A DNA stretch of 64,000 bases from an uncultured Pelagibacteraceae bacterium (GCA_902613805.1 CACMIV010000002.1:124001-188000); one strand, 5' to 3'; counted from the first letter of the stretch, positions 29,096-38,386 are shown. Program-made: numbers and translations. Notes: a model not told the origin generated them from the sequence alone.

Positions 29096-30151
29096 ATGAA
29101 AATACTACATATTTCAAATTTTGTCCAAAAACAGAAAGGACGTCTATTTTGGAATCACTGTTTTAAAATTAATAATGGTTTCATTAGAAATGGACATAAT
29201 CTCTGTTTATTCAGTGATAGAGATATGAGTAGAATGAATAGATTAAATAAATTAAACAATAATAATTCTCTCAACAAAGAATTATTAGAAACTTTTAAAA
29301 ATTATGATCCTGATATCGTTGTTTTGGGTCATGCAGATAAAATTCACAATAGAACTCTCAGAGAGTTTAAATCGATTAAAAAGGACATTAAAATAATTGA
29401 GTGGAATGTAGATAATTATTATTTAGATGATACAAAAAATAAACTTACAAAAAGAACTGATTTAATTGATGCTTTTTTTATTACCAATGCTGATGAAACA
29501 ATCAAATCGTGCCTAAATAATAATAATTCAATATCATTTTTTCCTAATATATTTGATTCATCAATTGAGCAGTTAAAAATTTTTGAAAACAATTCTTTTG
29601 AATATGATGTATTTTATGCGCTAAGTTATGGTGTCGGTTCTGGTAAAATAAGAAAAAGCAAATCAGATTATGATAGAGAGATCTATCTAGATTTTATTAA
29701 AAATCAACATCCCGAAATTAAAACAAATTTTTTTGGCTATGACAATATTCAACCTGTTTGGGGAGCAGAATTTGAAAGGGAAATTAGTAAATCACCAATT
29801 AGTTTAAACCTAAGTAGAAAACCTCATCTTAAATATTATAGCTCAGATAGAATAGCACAATATCTTGGAAACGGATCTTGTATATTTGTAGATAAAAATT
29901 CTCAATTAGAAGATCTTTTCACAAATGATGAGGTTATTTTTTTTGAAACCGACGATTTAACTGATTTTGGTAAAAAAATTTCTTATTATATTTCTAATAA
30001 AGATGAAACAAGAAGAATTGCTAAAAATGGATGGGAGAGGGGTCACAAATTCTACAATGAAAAAATCGTAACTAATTATTTTTTAGAAATTGCATTTAAA
30101 AATAAACCAGAGAGTGATTATGGTTGGCCAATCCATCAATATTTTAAATAA
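29096..30151 (+). CDS. Glycosyltransferase, CgeB-like (GT-B fold)
   Basis: It probably transfers a sugar in surface polysaccharide synthesis. The N-terminal Rossmann-like domain contains DPDIVVLGHADKI. The C-terminal part has the features of CgeB/Glyco_trans_1_2 proteins: INLSRKPH-like SLNLSRKPHLKYYSSDRI, LGNGSCIFVD, EVIFFETDDLTDFGKKI and RRIAKNGWERGHKFYNEKIV. The length of 351 residues fits a cytoplasmic GT-B enzyme. The sugar cannot be told from the sequence. It opens a sugar-gene region (to 34523) lying between conserved housekeeping clusters. A perfect 12-bp hairpin overlaps its stop. Confidence 0.75.
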   Translation: MKILHISNFVQKQKGRLFWNHCFKINNGFIRNGHNLCLFSDRDMSRMNRLNKLNNNNSLNKELLETFKNYDPDIVVLGHADKIHNRTLREFKSIKKDIKIIEWNVDNYYLDDTKNKLTKRTDLIDAFFITNADETIKSCLNNNNSISFFPNIFDSSIEQLKIFENNSFEYDVFYALSYGVGSGKIRKSKSDYDREIYLDFIKNQHPEIKTNFFGYDNIQPVWGAEFEREISKSPISLNLSRKPHLKYYSSDRIAQYLGNGSCIFVDKNSQLEDLFTNDEVIFFETDDLTDFGKKISYYISNKDETRRIAKNGWERGHKFYNEKIVTNYFLEIAFKNKPESDYGWPIHQYFK

Positions 30152-30184
30152 TACTTTAGCAAAATAATTAAATGCTAAAGTATT
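30150..30184. terminator. Bidirectional hairpin terminator between convergent genes
   Basis: AATACTTTAGCA (30150-30161) and TGCTAAAGTATT (30173-30184) form a perfect 12-bp stem with an 11-nt AT loop. The following bases are T-rich on the plus strand. It lies exactly between the convergent glycosyltransferase and the 141-residue membrane protein gene. The stem is AT-rich, so its strength is uncertain. Confidence 0.65.
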
Positions 30185-30199
30185 ATTTGTATTTATAAT

Positions 30200-30625
30200 T
30201 TATTTTTGCTTTGGATACCAAATAATTGCTGCATACATTATTGCTACAATAACTAAAAATGCCATACCTAGAGGTGTTGGAGTGAATGTAGCTTCGGTAG
30301 TGCCAACATAATTTATCCAACCATCGGCAACTGGAGATATCTCTGTTCCAGTCTCTTTTAACTGTTCAAATGCAAAGGCTGAAGCAATATAATTGCCAAC
30401 TGCCTCTGTAAATTGTATCCACGTACCAATAACTATAATACTACAAAAGATTGATGATATTATTTTTCCAAACAAAGTAGGTTCCTCACCTGATGCTGGC
30501 ACACGAGTACCTACAGCTATTCTAAATCCCAGCCATATAAATATTGCTGATGCAACGAATGCTAAGGCACTTCCAATTCTAAATGAATTAAAAATGGACC
30601 ATATTTGAAATTCTTCAGGGCTCAT
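30200..30625 (-). CDS. Predicted three-helix membrane protein, unknown family
   Basis: I do not recognise this protein. It has 141 residues with hydrophobic helices at about 18-36 (IGSALAFVASAIFIWLGF), 53-70 (IISSIFCSIIVIGTWI) and 119-136 (GMAFLVIVAIMYAAIIWY). A soluble stretch with acidic and polar residues separates the last two. A clear ribosome site (AAGGAG, 8 nt before ATG 30625) supports translation. Base use looks less AT-biased than the surrounding intergenic DNA. It stands alone between two sugar genes, with an AT-rich 230-bp region upstream. The function is unknown. Confidence 0.75.
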   Translation of the reverse strand: MSPEEFQIWSIFNSFRIGSALAFVASAIFIWLGFRIAVGTRVPASGEEPTLFGKIISSIFCSIIVIGTWIQFTEAVGNYIASAFAFEQLKETGTEISPVADGWINYVGTTEATFTPTPLGMAFLVIVAIMYAAIIWYPKQK

Positions 30626-30855
30626 AATATATTCTCCTTGTGTTTTTGAATTAATAGAAAAAGGGTATACTGATTGAGCAAAATAAATATATTAGAGTTT
30701 ATATATATTGATATTATTCGTATAATATATATTATGTAAAATTATAATAACGATTTTATATCAATAGATTAAAATATATTATTAATAATAAATATTATAA
30801 TACTCGATTTAATTTAATATTATCAATAATTTATTTAATATTATTAAACTAAAAT
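30626..30855. other. Extremely AT-rich intergenic region
   Basis: This 230-bp stretch is nearly all A and T, with many ATTAATAAT-like short runs and no open frame with a plausible ribosome site. It separates the divergent membrane protein gene (start 30625) and the GT9 gene (start 30856), so it must hold promoters for both. The TATAAT-like motifs are too frequent to assign one. Low G+C here could reflect transfer of the sugar genes or an upstream regulatory region bound by nucleoid proteins. Confidence 0.6.
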
Positions 30856-31941
30856 ATGAATAATATAATATGGTTTAGAACTGATAAATTAGGAGACTTT
30901 CTTATACACTCTAACTTAATTAGAGATACGTCTCTTTCTATCAATGACCCTTTCACAACCGTTGTCTGTTCTCCATACAATGAAAAAATAATTAAAGAAT
31001 ATGATTTTATTGATGAAACAATCCCCTACCATAAAGACTTTAGTTTCTACAAAAAAATTAAAATTATATTACGAATTTTAAAAAAAAATTACCATACATC
31101 TGTGGCAATGGATGGTAAAAAAATTTCTTACTTGTGTTCATTGTTAATGAAGTCAAAAAATAAACTAGGGTTGGTTTATAAAGTAAAATCAAGTTTTTTA
31201 GGTATTTTCAAATTTACTAGATACAGACCATTTACGTTTAGATTTATAAGCGAAATTTTAATATTTGATTTTATTAAAATAATGACTGGTAGAAGCAGTT
31301 TAAAAAAAGTTGAACACCTACCCTCAATTTATATTAGTTTATTAGAGAGAGTTCAAAATAAAACAAAAAATAGTGATCCCTATCTTTTCCCATTTAAGAA
31401 ATATTCGGAAGAATTTATTTTAAATATACTTAAAAAAATAAAATATAAAGATTACCTATTAATACATCTTGATGAAAAATGGGTTGATATAGAAAATTTT
31501 GATAGTGAATGTCATCTATTTATTGAAAAAATACAAAAGTCCATCAATAAAAAAATAGTAATTACCTCTTTTAATAACACTTTGAATTATATGAAAAAAA
31601 TTAGAAATAATATTGTTACTTATGAATATAATTCAAATAATATGTCAATTTTTAATGATTTTGATGAAAGAATAATTCATTTAGAAAATATACCAATCTT
31701 TGAGTTTGAGAGATTAATTTTTAATTCTGATTATGTGCTCAGCTGTCACTCAGGTTTTGTAGTTCAGGTATGTGGAACAAATTCATCTCATGTAATTGAC
31801 TTGCTTAATAGTATTGATTGCATGTGGTATGATTGCTGGGTACCCTATAACACTAAATACAGCAGAATTTTTAAATCGGATGATAATAGAAAATTTTCCT
31901 ACAATGAAATAATAGATCAACTTAAAAAAGTTGTAGTTTAG
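30856..31941 (+). CDS. Glycosyltransferase family 9-like protein (heptosyltransferase fold)
   Basis: The N-terminus IIWFRTDKLGDFLIHSNLIR resembles the ADP-heptose:LPS heptosyltransferase start (the RxDxxGD motif). A late segment, NSDYVLSCHSGFVVQVCGTN, matches the GT9 sugar-nucleotide binding region (SGxxH-like). It is expected to add a core or O-chain sugar to lipopolysaccharide at the inner face of the membrane. Length 361. The donor cannot be identified. It converges on gmd with a 4-nt overlap. Confidence 0.7.
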   Translation: MNNIIWFRTDKLGDFLIHSNLIRDTSLSINDPFTTVVCSPYNEKIIKEYDFIDETIPYHKDFSFYKKIKIILRILKKNYHTSVAMDGKKISYLCSLLMKSKNKLGLVYKVKSSFLGIFKFTRYRPFTFRFISEILIFDFIKIMTGRSSLKKVEHLPSIYISLLERVQNKTKNSDPYLFPFKKYSEEFILNILKKIKYKDYLLIHLDEKWVDIENFDSECHLFIEKIQKSINKKIVITSFNNTLNYMKKIRNNIVTYEYNSNNMSIFNDFDERIIHLENIPIFEFERLIFNSDYVLSCHSGFVVQVCGTNSSHVIDLLNSIDCMWYDCWVPYNTKYSRIFKSDDNRKFSYNEIIDQLKKVVV

Positions 31942-32954
31942 CCATACTTTAAATCATGATCTAACATAATTTTTACCAACTCTTTTAGTTTCGTTTTAGG
32001 TTTCCATTTTAAGTTTCTTTTTGCTTTAACTGGATTTCCGATTAATAGATCAACTTCTGCCGGTCTAAAAAAGCTTTTATTAATCTTCACAATTGTTTTT
32101 TTACTATCTAAATTTATTACTTTAGTATTTAGTCCCTTGCCTTCCCATTTGTATCTAATGTTTAAATATTTTAACGATAAATCTATAAATTCTCTTACAC
32201 TATGAGTTTTTCCTGTGGCTATAACATAATCATCGGGATTTTTCTGCTGAAGCATCCTATACATTGCATCTACATAATCTCCAGCAAATCCCCAGTCCCT
32301 TTTTGCAAGTACATTGCCAACTTCCAATACTTCTTTTGAACCTTTTTTTATACGTGCCAGAGCTGATGTAACTTTTTTTGTTACAAACTCCTTACCTCTT
32401 AAAGGGGACTCATGGTTAAACAATATGCCAGATGATGCATGAATGCCATATGACTCTCTATAATTAATTGTAATCCAATGAGAGTAAAGCTTTGCCACAC
32501 CGTATGGACTTCTAGGATAAAAAGGTGTTTTTTCAGTTTGTGGTATTTGCGTTACCTTTCCGAACATCTCAGATGTTGATGCTTGATAAAATTTTATATT
32601 TTTTTTATTTATTCTTATTGCTTCCAAGATTCTTAAAGCGCCTAGCGAATTTATATCAGTGGTTACTATTGGTACGTTAAATGACGTAGGTACGAAACTC
32701 TGCGCAGCAAGGTTATATATCTCAGTTGGATTTATTTTAGCTATTGTTTCTAGAATATTGCTAAATTCCAATAAATCAAAATCACAGTATGATATTTTAT
32801 CATCAATATTTAGATGTTTTAAACTTGTAAATTTCTCTGATGTACTTCTTCTACATGTTCCATATACTTTGTAATTTTTCCTTAAAAGTAGTTTCGCTAG
32901 GTAAGCTCCGTCTTGACCAGTAATACCCGTAATTAATGCAATTTTTTTCTTCAT
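31938..32954 (-). CDS. gmd: GDP-mannose 4,6-dehydratase
   Basis: It turns GDP-mannose into GDP-4-keto-6-deoxymannose. The short-chain dehydrogenase fold has the NADP loop GITGQDGAYLAKLLL, the NLAAQSFV segment, the catalytic Thr/Glu region ASTSEMFGK and Tyr-Lys in YPRSPYGVAKLYSHW. The C-terminal RPAEVDLLIGNPVKAK is diagnostic for Gmd. Length 338. Together with the adjacent ColD-like gene it gives a route to a 3,6-dideoxyhexose. It sits 8 nt downstream of colD. Confidence 0.94.
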   Translation of the reverse strand: MKKKIALITGITGQDGAYLAKLLLRKNYKVYGTCRRSTSEKFTSLKHLNIDDKISYCDFDLLEFSNILETIAKINPTEIYNLAAQSFVPTSFNVPIVTTDINSLGALRILEAIRINKKNIKFYQASTSEMFGKVTQIPQTEKTPFYPRSPYGVAKLYSHWITINYRESYGIHASSGILFNHESPLRGKEFVTKKVTSALARIKKGSKEVLEVGNVLAKRDWGFAGDYVDAMYRMLQQKNPDDYVIATGKTHSVREFIDLSLKYLNIRYKWEGKGLNTKVINLDSKKTIVKINKSFFRPAEVDLLIGNPVKAKRNLKWKPKTKLKELVKIMLDHDLKYG

Positions 32955-32962
32955 AATTACTA

Positions 32963-34147
32963 TTAAACACCTTTTTCAAATGTTTTATATGTTTCGAATA
33001 AATGATTTAGTTCATTTGATAGATCGCGATGATCATTGCCAACAAAAAAACCACATTTATCAATTGTTTCTGAATTTTCTAAATTACCACTTATTTCATG
33101 ATCAAGATAATTTATAACAGGGTTTTTAGTAAAATCGCCAGCTACTATTGGTCTTGTTTCGATATTATTTTCTTCAAGAGTTTGAATAAATTTGTTCCTC
33201 TGTTCACACATTTTGTTGCTCAGAATTATTGAAAAACCGAACCATGAAGACTCATGTATCTCTTTTTGTATAATTATATTTTCTTCCTTTGAGAACAATT
33301 CTATATATATATCAGCATTTTTTTTGCGTTGAGTAATAAACTTATCAATTTTCTTTAATTGCTCTAAACCAATTGCTCCACTCATTTCAAGAGGTCTAAC
33401 ACCATAGCCCGGTAACACGAACTTAAACGAGTCTTCAAAGTCGTTTCCAGATTTATTCATAATTGAATTAGATGATGGCAAGTCTCTTATCCACCCATGA
33501 GCTCTTAAAGAAGTTGCTATTTCAAGCAAAGACCGGTCATTTGTTAATATCATACCTCCTTCCATTGTTTGCATGTGGTGCGAAAAGAAAAAACTAAATG
33601 AGCCCATATGTCCCAAGGTGCCAGTGTAAGTATTATTGTACTTTGCGCCCAAGCTCTCGCAATTATCTTCAATTAATATTAAATCGTATTTTGAACAGAG
33701 CTCTTTTATCTTTTTGAAATTACAAGGATTGCCGAGTAAATTAACGGCCATTATAGCCCTTGTTTTATTAGAAATTGCATTTTCTAATTTATTTGTATCT
33801 ATATTTAATGTTTCTAAATCTACATCTACAAACTTTAACTTTAGTCCGTATTGAGACAAAGGATAATATGTAGTGCTCCAACTTACACTTGGCACTATTA
33901 CCTCATCATTTTTATTTAATTTATGTTTTTTTGATAATATTAAACTTGCCACCATTAATAAATTTGCGGTTGAACCAGAATTAACCATCAAAGCATATTT
34001 CGTATTAAAGTACTCGGCAAATTCAGTTTCAAACTCTTTAACTTTTGGACCCATAGTGTACCTGTTAGATTTAATTACTTGTTGAATAGCAGCAATTTCT
34101 TCAGTTCCCCAGGAGTCTGATGCTAAATTGTATTTAATATTCTTCAT
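32963..34147 (-). CDS. colD: GDP-4-keto-6-deoxymannose 3-dehydratase, ColD-type
   Basis: This is a PLP-dependent DegT/DnrJ/EryC1-fold enzyme that removes the 3-OH, making GDP-4-keto-3,6-dideoxymannose, the precursor of colitose. The usual PLP Lys is replaced by His: the segment reads FSHHMQTMEGG with His190-His191, as in E. coli ColD (SHHIATMEGG). Other shared segments are PSVSWSTTYYPL, AVNLLGNP, IEDNCESLGA, LRAHGWIRDLP and LPGYGVRPLEMSGAIG. Length 394. No colC (the epimerase/reductase that finishes GDP-colitose) is in the window. It partly overlaps the DUF6165 gene. Confidence 0.88.
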   Translation of the reverse strand: MKNIKYNLASDSWGTEEIAAIQQVIKSNRYTMGPKVKEFETEFAEYFNTKYALMVNSGSTANLLMVASLILSKKHKLNKNDEVIVPSVSWSTTYYPLSQYGLKLKFVDVDLETLNIDTNKLENAISNKTRAIMAVNLLGNPCNFKKIKELCSKYDLILIEDNCESLGAKYNNTYTGTLGHMGSFSFFFSHHMQTMEGGMILTNDRSLLEIATSLRAHGWIRDLPSSNSIMNKSGNDFEDSFKFVLPGYGVRPLEMSGAIGLEQLKKIDKFITQRKKNADIYIELFSKEENIIIQKEIHESSWFGFSIILSNKMCEQRNKFIQTLEENNIETRPIVAGDFTKNPVINYLDHEISGNLENSETIDKCGFFVGNDHRDLSNELNHLFETYKTFEKGV

Positions 34148-34523
34148 AAGATTTTACTTCATTAATTTGAGACTTGGTGTGAATATTAATTTCATTTTTG
34201 AACTTTGCCCTTTTATCATTCATAAAATATACCTTGCGAGCTAAAGAAATAAACTCTGATTTAAAAGACTTATTTTTTTCATGAATTCTCAACTTATCTT
34301 CTACATTCCACAGCCTTAAATTTATGCTTTTAAGTTGATTAATTAATTTTGATATATTTTTTTTACTAATTCTCTTATCTCTAATAATATTTTTTAGTAA
34401 TGACAATTCTTTTTTAACGTGAATTAACTTATTTTTATCTTTTATTTTTGCCTTTTTAATTTCAAGAATAGTTATTTTATCAAACAATTCTCCAACAGAA
34501 ATTGGTGTATTTATTTTTTTCAT
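34134..34523 (-). CDS. DUF6165-like small protein
   Basis: This is a 129-residue Lys-rich soluble protein starting INTPISVGELFDKITILEIK, the conserved opening of the DUF6165 family; the remainder is helical and charged, with RLWNVEDKLRIHE. The function is unknown; the family tends to occur in lipopolysaccharide or capsule gene regions, which fits its place between tatD and colD. The start overlaps nothing and follows the tatD stop immediately; the end overlaps colD by 14 nt. Confidence 0.7.
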   Translation of the reverse strand: MKKINTPISVGELFDKITILEIKKAKIKDKNKLIHVKKELSLLKNIIRDKRISKKNISKLINQLKSINLRLWNVEDKLRIHEKNKSFKSEFISLARKVYFMNDKRAKFKNEINIHTKSQINEVKSYEEY

Positions 34524-35297
34524 CTATTTAGCTTTATTAAATAATTTATAGAAATTTTGTGTTGTTTTTTTTGATAATTCTTCTGTACTAACATTAATCA
34601 TCTTTGCAATATATTCAACTGTGTGAATTATAAATGACGGCTCATTAACTTTACCTCTCATAGGTTCAGGCGCCAAATATGGACTGTCTGTTTCTACGAG
34701 CATATTGCTAACTGGTATAGATTTCATTGATTTTCTTATACTTTCTGAGTTCTTAAAAGTTATTATTCCACTTAATGAGAAATAAAAATTATATGGTAAT
34801 AGTTTTTTTACAATCTCACTCGAACCAGTAAAGCAGTGTATTAAGCCTTTAAATTCTTTTTTTTTGTAATACTTGTTTATTAATCTAAAAATTTCATCTT
34901 CAGCATCTCTCATATGAATTATAAGTGGTAAACCCGTTTCTTGAGATATTTCTATGTGCTTCTCAAAACTTGAAATTTGACTCTTTTTGTTTGAGTGATT
35001 GTAATAAAAATCTAAACCAGTTTCCCCTACTCCAATTACTTTTCTAAATTTTGATAGCTCTAAAATTTTTTTTAATACTTTGTCATTTACTGACATTGAT
35101 TCATGTGGATGTACACCTAGAGAGCAATAAATATTATCATATTTTTTTGATAAATTTATAACTTTATCAAATTCATCTTCTTTTGTACTAATATTAAGCA
35201 GCTTACCAACTCCTTTATTCTCAGCATTTCTCAGTAATGTGTTAATACTACTACTATTTTTTTGGTGCAATAAATGACAATGACTATCTACTATCAT
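34524..35297 (-). CDS. tatD: TatD-family metal-dependent deoxyribonuclease
   Basis: TatD-family hydrolases are 3'-5' DNA exonucleases. Metal ligands are visible in DSHCHLLHQ (His-x-His), GETGLDFYY (Glu), IIHMRDAEDE (His), IHCFTGSSE (His) and ETDSPYLAPEPMRGKVNEP (Asp). The length of 257 residues is normal. It follows metG by 2 nt, the standard alphaproteobacterial order dac-tmk-holB-metG-tatD. Confidence 0.93.
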   Translation of the reverse strand: MIVDSHCHLLHQKNSSSINTLLRNAENKGVGKLLNISTKEDEFDKVINLSKKYDNIYCSLGVHPHESMSVNDKVLKKILELSKFRKVIGVGETGLDFYYNHSNKKSQISSFEKHIEISQETGLPLIIHMRDAEDEIFRLINKYYKKKEFKGLIHCFTGSSEIVKKLLPYNFYFSLSGIITFKNSESIRKSMKSIPVSNMLVETDSPYLAPEPMRGKVNEPSFIIHTVEYIAKMINVSTEELSKKTTQNFYKLFNKAK

Positions 35298-35299
35298 GC

Positions 35300-36823
35300 T
35301 TAGACTCTTTTAAATAAATGTTTTATTTTTGATAGTTTATTTCCATTCACATTTGTTCTGTTCATCGTGTCAAATGTGAAACTAGCATCAATTATTCCAA
35401 TTAATTTTAGTATTTCCTTTGAAGTGTCAGGCATAATGGGATTAATAAAAAAAGCAATATTTTTAATTTGTTCTGCAGTTGTTGCCAAAACATTCAAAAA
35501 CTCTTCTTCATTAATTTTTTCCAACTCCCAGGGTTTATTATCATTAAAATACTTATTTACTCTGCTAATGTGAACCCATACAAGCTTTATATATTCATGA
35601 ATTCTAAATTCATTTATCAGTTCAGATCCTTCGATTAGAACTGTTTCACTTGATTTTTTTAAACTTTTTTCATGCTCGCCATATTTAGTAATCATTGGGA
35701 TGATTGAGTCCCGTTTTTTTTCTATCATTGTTAAAGATCTTTGACATAAATTTCCAAGATCGTTCACAAGATCACTGTTTATTCTATTTATTAAGGCTTC
35801 TTTTGAAAAATCGCCATCATTTCCAAATGGCACCTCTCTGAGTAAAAAGTACCTAAATTGATCAAGTCCGTATTCATTTATAATTTCAATTGGATCAATA
35901 ACATTTCCTATTGATTTTGATATTTTATTACCCTCATTAGTCCACCATCCGTGTGCAAATATTTTTGTTGGTATATCTAAGTCGGCAGCCATTAAAAATG
36001 CTGGCCAATATATTGCGTGATGCCTTAATATATCTTTGCCAACAATATGAATCACATTTTTCCAGTACTCCTTCAAATGACTTTTAGAATCATCAAGATA
36101 ATCAACTCCATTTGCATAACAAGTCAATGCATCTAACCATACATACATAATATGATCTACATCAGTCGGCGTTTTTATTCCCCATTTGAAAGAAGTTCTT
36201 GATACGGATAAATCATTTAAGCCAGACTCAACAAACTTAATAACTTCGTTTCTCTTAGAAGCTGGGTTTACGAAATTGGGATTATTCTTATACAAATCAA
36301 GCAGTTTCTTAGACCATTCTGAAAGTTTAAAAAAGTATGACTTTTCTTTAATCCATTCAACGGGACCACCCGTCACAGTTTTATAAGAGCCGTCATCTTG
36401 TTTTATTAAATCTTTTTCATTATAAAAAGTTTCGTCGCTTATTGAGTACCACCCTGTGTACTCACCTAAATAAATTTGATCTCTTTCATAGAGTCGATTC
36501 CATAAATATGAGGCTCCATCAATGTGTCTTTTTTCAGTTGTTCTTATAAAATCATCATTTGATAAATTTAACGTGACAGTAAGATCTCTGAAGATTTGTG
36601 AGTTTTTATTACATAAATGTATGGGATCTATTTTGCTCGCATCTGCGGCTTTTTGTATTTTTAATCCATGTTCGTCTGTTCCAGTTTGAAATCTAACATC
36701 ATTCCCTCTAAGGCTCATAAATCTTGCAATAAAATCTGTAGCTACCGAGGTATATGCATGGCCTATATGGGGCTTATCATTTACATAATAAATTGGTGTG
36801 GTAATATAGTACTTGTTAGACAT
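35300..36823 (-). CDS. metG: Methionyl-tRNA synthetase
   Basis: It charges tRNA-Met. The class I HIGH motif appears as YVNDKPHIGHAYTS and the KMSKS motif as GNKISKSIGNV. The connective region lacks the Cys knuckles of the zinc-binding form (short form). A C-terminal anticodon domain follows, without the extra tRNA-binding fusion. Length 507. It overlaps holB by 8 nt. Confidence 0.96.
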   Translation of the reverse strand: MSNKYYITTPIYYVNDKPHIGHAYTSVATDFIARFMSLRGNDVRFQTGTDEHGLKIQKAADASKIDPIHLCNKNSQIFRDLTVTLNLSNDDFIRTTEKRHIDGASYLWNRLYERDQIYLGEYTGWYSISDETFYNEKDLIKQDDGSYKTVTGGPVEWIKEKSYFFKLSEWSKKLLDLYKNNPNFVNPASKRNEVIKFVESGLNDLSVSRTSFKWGIKTPTDVDHIMYVWLDALTCYANGVDYLDDSKSHLKEYWKNVIHIVGKDILRHHAIYWPAFLMAADLDIPTKIFAHGWWTNEGNKISKSIGNVIDPIEIINEYGLDQFRYFLLREVPFGNDGDFSKEALINRINSDLVNDLGNLCQRSLTMIEKKRDSIIPMITKYGEHEKSLKKSSETVLIEGSELINEFRIHEYIKLVWVHISRVNKYFNDNKPWELEKINEEEFLNVLATTAEQIKNIAFFINPIMPDTSKEILKLIGIIDASFTFDTMNRTNVNGNKLSKIKHLFKRV

Positions 36824-37760
36824 TCTTTATTTTATAAAAAAGAGAAACTATAAGAGTAGCATAATCAAGATTTAATCTTTTAAAATAATTTCGATAAGTT
36901 TTAACAATTTCTGAGATTTTAAGCAAATTAAGAACTTCTCTTTCTTTTCCCTCTCTTGCCATGAACTTTGCTTCATATGACGTTACAAGGTAGATATAAT
37001 CAAAAAATATTGAAATATCGTCATCTTTATTAAATGTTTTTGAAATAAAATTAGTATAATGTGATGCTGTATTTAATTTTATTAAATTACGGTCATTTAA
37101 TAGTTCTTTAAAATGATCTTGTATTTCGTGTAAATCATAATTTATAAATTTTCTTGAAAGACTCAAAGATCCGTTAGTTAGACTATGTAGATCTTTATTA
37201 ATGGAAATTTCACTGTTTAAATTTTTAAAGAATGTTTCCTCGTTTAATTTATTAAAATTTAAAAAAAATGATCTTGATTTAATAGTTTGTAATACTTTAG
37301 CTTTATTGTGATTTATAATTATGAAATGAGAATTTTTATTTGGCTCTTCTATTAACTTAAGCAGTGAATTACTCGCTTCTGTCGAAAGATCGTCTATTGT
37401 TTTAATTATACATACTCTCTTTTGACCAATATCATCTTTTGTTTGAAAAAATGTATGAACATTCGACATATCATCTCTATAGATCTTATTTTTAAATCTT
37501 TTTTTATCTTCTAAATAAATTTTCGTAACCATATATACAAACGATGAACTGCCATAATTACCATCTGAGCAAATATTAAGAAAATCTTCAAATGTTTGAT
37601 CAGCATTATTTTTAACTATTAATTCTGAAAACGAGATTGCTATGTCTGATAAAAGTTCGACTTCCCCTCCTGATAAAATAATAGATTGTGGTAAATTGTT
37701 TTTGTATAAATTGAATAAACTTTCCTTTTGCTTAAAATAAATTTGATCTAAATTACTCAT
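36816..37760 (-). CDS. holB: DNA polymerase III delta' subunit
   Basis: This is a clamp-loader subunit. The N-terminal AAA-like domain has a degenerate Walker A (LSGGEVELLSD; no GKT), as expected for the non-ATPase delta'. The segments CIIKTIDDLSTEASNSLLKL and EEPNKNSHFIIINHN, and SRSFFLNFNKL, match HolB. No zinc-binding Cys set is visible. The length of 314 residues is normal for alphaproteobacteria. It sits between tmk and metG with short overlaps. Confidence 0.88.
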   Translation of the reverse strand: MSNLDQIYFKQKESLFNLYKNNLPQSIILSGGEVELLSDIAISFSELIVKNNADQTFEDFLNICSDGNYGSSSFVYMVTKIYLEDKKRFKNKIYRDDMSNVHTFFQTKDDIGQKRVCIIKTIDDLSTEASNSLLKLIEEPNKNSHFIIINHNKAKVLQTIKSRSFFLNFNKLNEETFFKNLNSEISINKDLHSLTNGSLSLSRKFINYDLHEIQDHFKELLNDRNLIKLNTASHYTNFISKTFNKDDDISIFFDYIYLVTSYEAKFMAREGKEREVLNLLKISEIVKTYRNYFKRLNLDYATLIVSLFYKIKNV

Positions 37761-38383
37761 ATTCTTTTACTTCTCTCTAAGACTTTCCATATCTTCTCTG
37801 AAATTTCAATTTTTTTTTGATTGGCATCAATAATCTTAATTCTACTTTTATTTATTTTGGCAATTTTCAAAAAAGAGGCTCTTACTTTTCTATGAAAACT
37901 TATGTGCATATTCTCATATCTTAGTTCATTATTACCTTTTCTTTTTGATCTAGCTAGGCCTGTCTTAGGGTTAATATCAAGAAGGAATGTAATACTTGGC
38001 ACTAAATTTTTAATTAAAATTGTATTTAATGAATTTATAAGTTTAATATCAACTTTTTTGCCATAACCCTGGTAAGCCATAGTTGAATCAATATACCTGT
38101 CACATAATACCCAATATCCTTTTTTGAGATTAGGCATAATGACCTTATCTATATGGTCTTTACGTGCTGCAAAAAGGAGCATTGTTTCTACCGCTCCAGA
38201 CCATTTCTGATTTTTATCTTTTACAATTAATTTCCTTATTTTTTCAGCGTCTTTAGTTCCGCCTGGTTCTCTAGTGATTATAACTTTTCTTTTTTTTGAT
38301 AATTTCTTTGCAAGAAGTTTGATTTGAGTTGATTTACCAGACCCTTCTCCACCCTCAAAAGATATGAAACGTGAATTAATCAC
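37757..38383 (-). CDS. tmk: Thymidylate kinase
   Basis: It phosphorylates dTMP. Walker A is FEGGEGSGKSTQIKLLA; the DR(Y/H) motif is LCDRYIDSTMAYQGYG; TREPGGTKDAEKIR is the dTMP-binding loop. The lid segment is LARSKRKGNN-like. Length 208. It overlaps holB by 4 nt and follows dac by 3 nt. Confidence 0.95.
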   Translation of the reverse strand: MINSRFISFEGGEGSGKSTQIKLLAKKLSKKRKVIITREPGGTKDAEKIRKLIVKDKNQKWSGAVETMLLFAARKDHIDKVIMPNLKKGYWVLCDRYIDSTMAYQGYGKKVDIKLINSLNTILIKNLVPSITFLLDINPKTGLARSKRKGNNELRYENMHISFHRKVRASFLKIAKINKSRIKIIDANQKKIEISEKIWKVLERSKRI

Positions 38384-38386
38384 TGG

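Noticed and set aside
30626-30855. AT-rich repeats as a CRISPR array or replication origin
   Set aside because: There are no regularly spaced repeats and no DnaA boxes; only simple AT-rich sequence.
32963-34147. DegT aminotransferase with missing PLP Lys as a pseudogene
   Set aside because: The His replacement with the surrounding SHHMxTMEGG context is the hallmark of ColD dehydratases, which work without the Lys.
36816-37760. HolB without a working Walker A motif as damage
   Set aside because: The delta' subunit is a non-ATPase member of the clamp loader, so a degenerate loop is normal.
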